From assembly GCA_963923035.1 (NCBI GenBank), contig CAWUKT010000024.1, forward strand, positions 20,449-84,448: a DNA stretch of 64,000 nt, read 5' to 3'. Below the pieces are notes generated by a model. It ran no database searches. It saw only the letters and a program-made list of their open reading frames with translations, and had not been told where the DNA came from. This document shows positions 60,530 through 64,000 of this stretch, in pieces. The position numbers were made by a program, and so were the translations under genes. The number at the start of each line of letters is the position of its first letter. Position 1 is the first letter of the stretch. Origin of the DNA: CAWUKT01 sp963923035 (GTDB taxonomy: Bacteria; Bacteroidota; Bacteroidia; J057; JADKCL01).

Positions 60530-63418
60530 TTACTCGCCGCCTTCGGCGGCAATGACGGGCACCGGATGGTTGGGCAGGGTAATCCGGAAGGTCGTGCCTT
60601 CTTTTTCCTTCGACTCCATATCAATCACGCCGTCCATCTTTTCCACCGCATTCTTCGTGATATAAAGTCCGAGTCCGGAGCCAAACGATTGGTTGCTGGC
60701 CCGGAAAAACAATTCAAACAAGCGGTCCTGGTATTTCTGCGGGATGCCGATGCCATTGTCGTGGATGGAAATGTGGACAGTGTCCTGGTGAACGTCCACC
60801 GAGCACTTCACAAAGGGCTGGGCCTTGGTATGGTCCTGGTACTTGATCGCATTGGAGATCAGGTTCGTCATCACAATACTGAGGTGGAACTGGTCGCCCA
60901 CAAAGGCTTCCCGGTGGTTGATTTCCAATAGTTGTTCCACCCGTTCCGACCCATCCATGTACCGCAGGCTCTCGATGATCTCCGCGTGCAATTGCGCCAA
61001 ATCGACTTCCTGGTACTGGATTTCGAGTCGGGTAATGCGGGAGAAGTCGGTCAGGTTGCGGATAAAGGTATCCAGCTTGACCACGCTGCGGTCCATCAGA
61101 TCGAGGTATTGCCCCACGGATTCCGTGACTTCTTCCATCCGGATGATGTCCAGCAGGCCCATCAGTGAATTCAGCGGGGCCTTGAGGTCGTGGGAGGCCC
61201 GGTACACGAAACTGTCCAGCTCGAAATTCCGCTGGATCAATTCCCGCTCCGTGGTCTTCCGCTGGGTGACGTCCCGCACAATGGCCAGGACTTCTTGTTC
61301 TCCGCTTCGCACCAAACGAATTTCCAGGTCCCGGTCTTGTCCCAGGAAGCCGAGCTGGGCTTCCATCGTCGACACCTCGCCATCCACCAGCACCCGGGCG
61401 GCCATTCGGCGGATTTCCTTTTCAAATTCCTCCGGAAATAATTCAATCAGCGAATCAATGACTTCGTGCCGCACCACTTCGTAAATCGGATCTTCGGGCA
61501 CCTTCTTGTCGATCAGTTCCCCCCGGGAATTGATGCGGAGCATGAGGTCCGGGACAGCATCGAGGATGGCGCGGTTGCGTTGTTCCGATTCCCGCAAAGC
61601 CAACTGGGCCTTCACCTGGCCGGTCACCTCCCGGAAGTACCAGGTATGGCCCTTGGTGATCCCGTCCATCTCCATTTTCCCCACATACCGCTCAATGATC
61701 CGGCCATCGTACAGGTGCAGGGTCACATAGCGCTCTTCCTGGGGTTCCAGCAGGACTTTCATTGCCTCCTCGGGATCAAATTTCTGCCCCTTGACCTGGT
61801 AAATGATATGCTCCACGATCTGTACTTCCTGGCCCCGCCGCAATAAAGAAGACGGGACATTCCACAGGTCCGCAAAGGTCTGGTTGAAGTCGAGCAAGTG
61901 GCCCTGGTGGCTGGTCACGACGATGCCGATTCCGCTCTTTTCAAACACCGATTGCAGAATGGCATTGCTCTCCTTCACCGCGAGCTCGGCCGCCCGACGG
62001 AGATTCGATTCCAACGCAAACTGGATGAGATCGCCCAGAGATGCGGCGTAGGCCTGGTCTTCATCGGTCCATTCCCGTTTGATGTTCAGGTCATGGAAAA
62101 TGATGATGCCGTTGAGGTGGCCCTGTTCCCGGAAGGGAATGTCGATGCGGGCGGTTTGGGCAATGGTCGGGAAAATGATCCGCTGACTGTTGAGCAGGGG
62201 ATCGGTCTCGGCGTCCATGATCGTCAGCTGCCGCACCCGACGCAGGGTCCGGTGGTAGTTGGGATGATTGGAGAGCACGAGTTTACGGGTAAAGGCCGTG
62301 TTCGGGGGCCATCCGTGGGCGTAGATACATTGCAGCTCGCGGTCCCGGTCATCGGTCCGCCAGACAGTCACACGCTCCACCTTGAGGGGATCAAGGCCCT
62401 CGGAGAGGATCTCTTCGAGGACAGACTCCAATGAAGAGTCCTCAAACTGGGCCGCGGATGCCAGCCGGACCAGAATTTCATTCTGGCGCGCCAACCGTTC
62501 CTGCTTTTCCTCCAATCCAATCTTTTCCTGGCGCTCCGCGGTGACGTCCCGGAAGAACCAAATGCGTCCGGCCCTTTCATCACGGACCCGCAGTGGGCGG
62601 GAAGTGCGCTGGATGACCCGTCCATCGAGGGTCAACAGCTCTTGCTGGATGTATTGATCCGGGTTTTCTTTCGCCGTATGGTACGCCTGGTTGAACAGCT
62701 CGGGGTTCTCCAACTGGGCGAGGATGACTTCTACCCCGGGACGGATCCGGCCCGAGTCCATGGTATCGGCATCCAGGCCCCAGATATCAAGGTATTGCTG
62801 GTTGAATTCCAGCGCGTAGCCTTCGAGGTCAGTGACCAGGACGCCTTCGGAGGAAGCGTCGAATGCTGCCCGGCTGATCGATTGGAACCGCTCACTGCGG
62901 GAGACCAGGAGGCGGCGCTCGTGGAGGAGCCGCTCGGTGATGATCCCCACCAGCAACATCGATGAACCCTGCCCGAGATAGAAGTAGGCCGGTTCAATCA
63001 AGGGGGATTCGAGGAGGGGATAAAAGGAAAGGGAGGTGGCAAATAAAATGCCCAGGAAGCCCAGCATCCACCAGAAATGTCGGAACAAGATGCTGCACAG
63101 GATGAATACCAGGCTGTAACTGACAGTATAAATCAGGGCAAAATCGTTCTTGAAGACCAGGAACAGGAACCAGAGGTTCGGGAGGAATATCCCGATGTAC
63201 ATGGTGTACTGATGGTTTCGGCGGAAGTAGGGGAGGATCATCCCCAGGACGGTCGGCATCAGAATCCATATTCCCACCACGACCCGTTGCCAGAGCGGGT
63301 CGTATGCATCATCCGGAGACAATAGCCACAACAGAGGCAAGGAAATGGCCCCGAATAAAGCAGCTAACCGGAATAACCACTCGGTGCGGGGATCAGCCGC
63401 CCGTGATTCTTGTTGCAT
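60530..63418 (-). CDS. PAS/GAF sensor histidine kinase
   Basis: The 962-residue protein starts with five or six membrane helices (about 15-170). A first PAS domain (about 180-300), a GAF-like domain (about 320-480), a second PAS (about 490-620) and a third (about 630-735) follow. The HisKA histidine lies in YRASHDLKAPLNSLMG, and the HATPase part has TNLISNAIKYQ, DNGIGI and SFGSGLGLYITKN. No receiver domain and no adjacent regulator are present, so its partner is encoded elsewhere. The end of the gene contains a GCCGCC/GGCGGC hairpin at 60538-60552 that might slow convergent transcription. Confidence 0.93.
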   Translation of the reverse strand: MQQESRAADPRTEWLFRLAALFGAISLPLLWLLSPDDAYDPLWQRVVVGIWILMPTVLGMILPYFRRNHQYTMYIGIFLPNLWFLFLVFKNDFALIYTVSYSLVFILCSILFRHFWWMLGFLGILFATSLSFYPLLESPLIEPAYFYLGQGSSMLLVGIITERLLHERRLLVSRSERFQSISRAAFDASSEGVLVTDLEGYALEFNQQYLDIWGLDADTMDSGRIRPGVEVILAQLENPELFNQAYHTAKENPDQYIQQELLTLDGRVIQRTSRPLRVRDERAGRIWFFRDVTAERQEKIGLEEKQERLARQNEILVRLASAAQFEDSSLESVLEEILSEGLDPLKVERVTVWRTDDRDRELQCIYAHGWPPNTAFTRKLVLSNHPNYHRTLRRVRQLTIMDAETDPLLNSQRIIFPTIAQTARIDIPFREQGHLNGIIIFHDLNIKREWTDEDQAYAASLGDLIQFALESNLRRAAELAVKESNAILQSVFEKSGIGIVVTSHQGHLLDFNQTFADLWNVPSSLLRRGQEVQIVEHIIYQVKGQKFDPEEAMKVLLEPQEERYVTLHLYDGRIIERYVGKMEMDGITKGHTWYFREVTGQVKAQLALRESEQRNRAILDAVPDLMLRINSRGELIDKKVPEDPIYEVVRHEVIDSLIELFPEEFEKEIRRMAARVLVDGEVSTMEAQLGFLGQDRDLEIRLVRSGEQEVLAIVRDVTQRKTTERELIQRNFELDSFVYRASHDLKAPLNSLMGLLDIIRMEEVTESVGQYLDLMDRSVVKLDTFIRNLTDFSRITRLEIQYQEVDLAQLHAEIIESLRYMDGSERVEQLLEINHREAFVGDQFHLSIVMTNLISNAIKYQDHTKAQPFVKCSVDVHQDTVHISIHDNGIGIPQKYQDRLFELFFRASNQSFGSGLGLYITKNAVEKMDGVIDMESKEKEGTTFRITLPNHPVPVIAAEGGE

Positions 63419-63743
63419 GGTTGGTTCTAAAAAATAGCCGGATCGGTTGTGTCCGGAGGTTGGTCGAAATAGAATTTTGTACCTTAATTTTACGACAAAA
63501 GGCCGAATAAAGCCAATTCTGGCGGACAGTTATTCGGATTTGTTGGGCAAGGAAAGGTTGAAGTGCTGAGCCTTTGACCCTTAACCGAATCCACTCCACC
63601 GGACCAAGACAGCATTGCCCCAAAGGCAATTTCGACGCTCATCTCCGGTCCCGGATCTCGCCGATCTACGTGGCTTGCCTTTGTCCTCACTCAGTCTTCT
63701 CCCCGGCGTCGCGATTTCTTTTCTCCCCGGCCCCCATCCATTC
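63419..63743. other. Non-coding region upstream of the histidine kinase
   Basis: No gene is convincing here. It presumably holds the kinase promoter on the minus strand; AT-rich sequence near 63468-63500 is the best candidate region. From about 63570 rightward the plus strand becomes poor in G and runs into a 21-bp tandem repeat. Confidence 0.4.
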
Positions 63744-63954
63744 GCCCCAAAGCCTAATTGGTCCACCTCCAAGCCCAATTCATTTTCCCAAGCCCTCCAT
63801 TCATTCTCCCGCACCCTTTGTTCCCAGACCTTTTCCCCAATCCCATTTCCCCTCGACCCCTTTGAATTCGGTCTCGACCTCAATGCCCCTACCTCCAAAC
63901 CGAATTGCCCCACCTCAAAACATAATTGTATTCACCTCCAACCCTAATTCTATT
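63744..63954. repeat. Degenerate 21-bp tandem repeat, about ten units
   Basis: The unit core ACCTCCAAnCCnAATT recurs at 63744 (as GCCCCAAAGCCTAATT), 63765, 63891, 63912 and 63934, with steps of 21, 126 (6 x 21), 21 and 22 bp. The five 21-bp slots between 63786 and 63890 are more decayed but keep the C-rich and ATT pattern. The plus strand is strongly depleted in G. The minus frame gives heptad-like ELGLEVD / QLGFGAN pieces but is interrupted by stops farther right. Confidence 0.6.
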
Positions 63955-64000
63955 TGGGTTCGAGGTCCCCCTCCCCCATACGTGTCCCGTTAAAACCCAC

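Overview
The window looks like a chromosomal segment of a free-living Bacteroidota bacterium with moderately high GC, possibly a member of the Saprospiria; that placement is an inference. The supporting evidence is: two proteins with C-terminal type IX secretion (T9SS) sorting domains, a TlpA-like lipoprotein with a DUF4369-type N-terminus, a Bacteroidota-style long PurC, promoter elements of the TAnnTTTG type, and almost no Shine-Dalgarno sequences. No phage structural genes, insertion sequences, rRNA, tRNA or CRISPR arrays were seen.

Layout. Positions 1-6320 hold the start of a 3-hydroxyacyl-CoA dehydrogenase, pheS with a possible attenuator leader, an MFS transporter, an EamA permease, an unknown protein behind striking inverted repeats, and dacB. 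Positions 6596-12198 hold cell-surface and envelope genes: small secreted proteins, a 992-residue T9SS surface protein, and a thioredoxin-fold lipoprotein. Positions 12219-16778 run from a PhoB/PhoR-like two-component pair through a YgjP-like metallopeptidase and an RluA-type pseudouridine synthase to purC and a STAS protein. A TonB protein, a 688-bp non-coding stretch and ispF follow. Positions 19172-23678 are a tight three-gene operon: a large coiled-coil AAA+/STAND-like ATPase, an MscS-like membrane protein and a cation/proton antiporter.

Positions 23675-38299 are a long minus-strand run. Read in the direction of transcription it encodes a membrane class III nucleotide cyclase, polyphosphate kinase 1, an SdiA-regulated-type lipoprotein, a 1229-residue metallophosphoesterase/kinase-like/outer-membrane-barrel fusion, an HD-domain protein fused to a Pycsar-type transmembrane effector domain, a DUF6268-like barrel, a membrane protein, a LuxC-type acyl-CoA reductase, a T9SS protein and an esterase. 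The cyclase-PPK1-fusion-HD/PycTM part looks like a nucleotide and phosphate signalling cluster.

Positions 38802-47188 are the most accessory-looking part. A 1660-residue polymorphic toxin has two successive C-terminal modules, the last a zinc metallopeptidase, and base composition appears to change at the junction. Two candidate immunity genes follow, then a complex inverted repeat, two small genes and a PoNi-type immunity protein without its toxin. Positions 47452-54315 are a MarR-regulated fatty-acid beta-oxidation cluster (FadJ-like, thiolase, acyl-CoA dehydrogenase) that includes an amidase without a signal peptide. The remainder holds lspA, two neighbouring units that share an almost identical 22-bp operator (a membrane protein with an HTH_34 regulator, and a ferritin-like di-iron protein), a DUF4173-like membrane protein, a MOSC protein, a PAS/GAF histidine kinase, and a terminal non-coding stretch containing a degenerate 21-bp tandem repeat.
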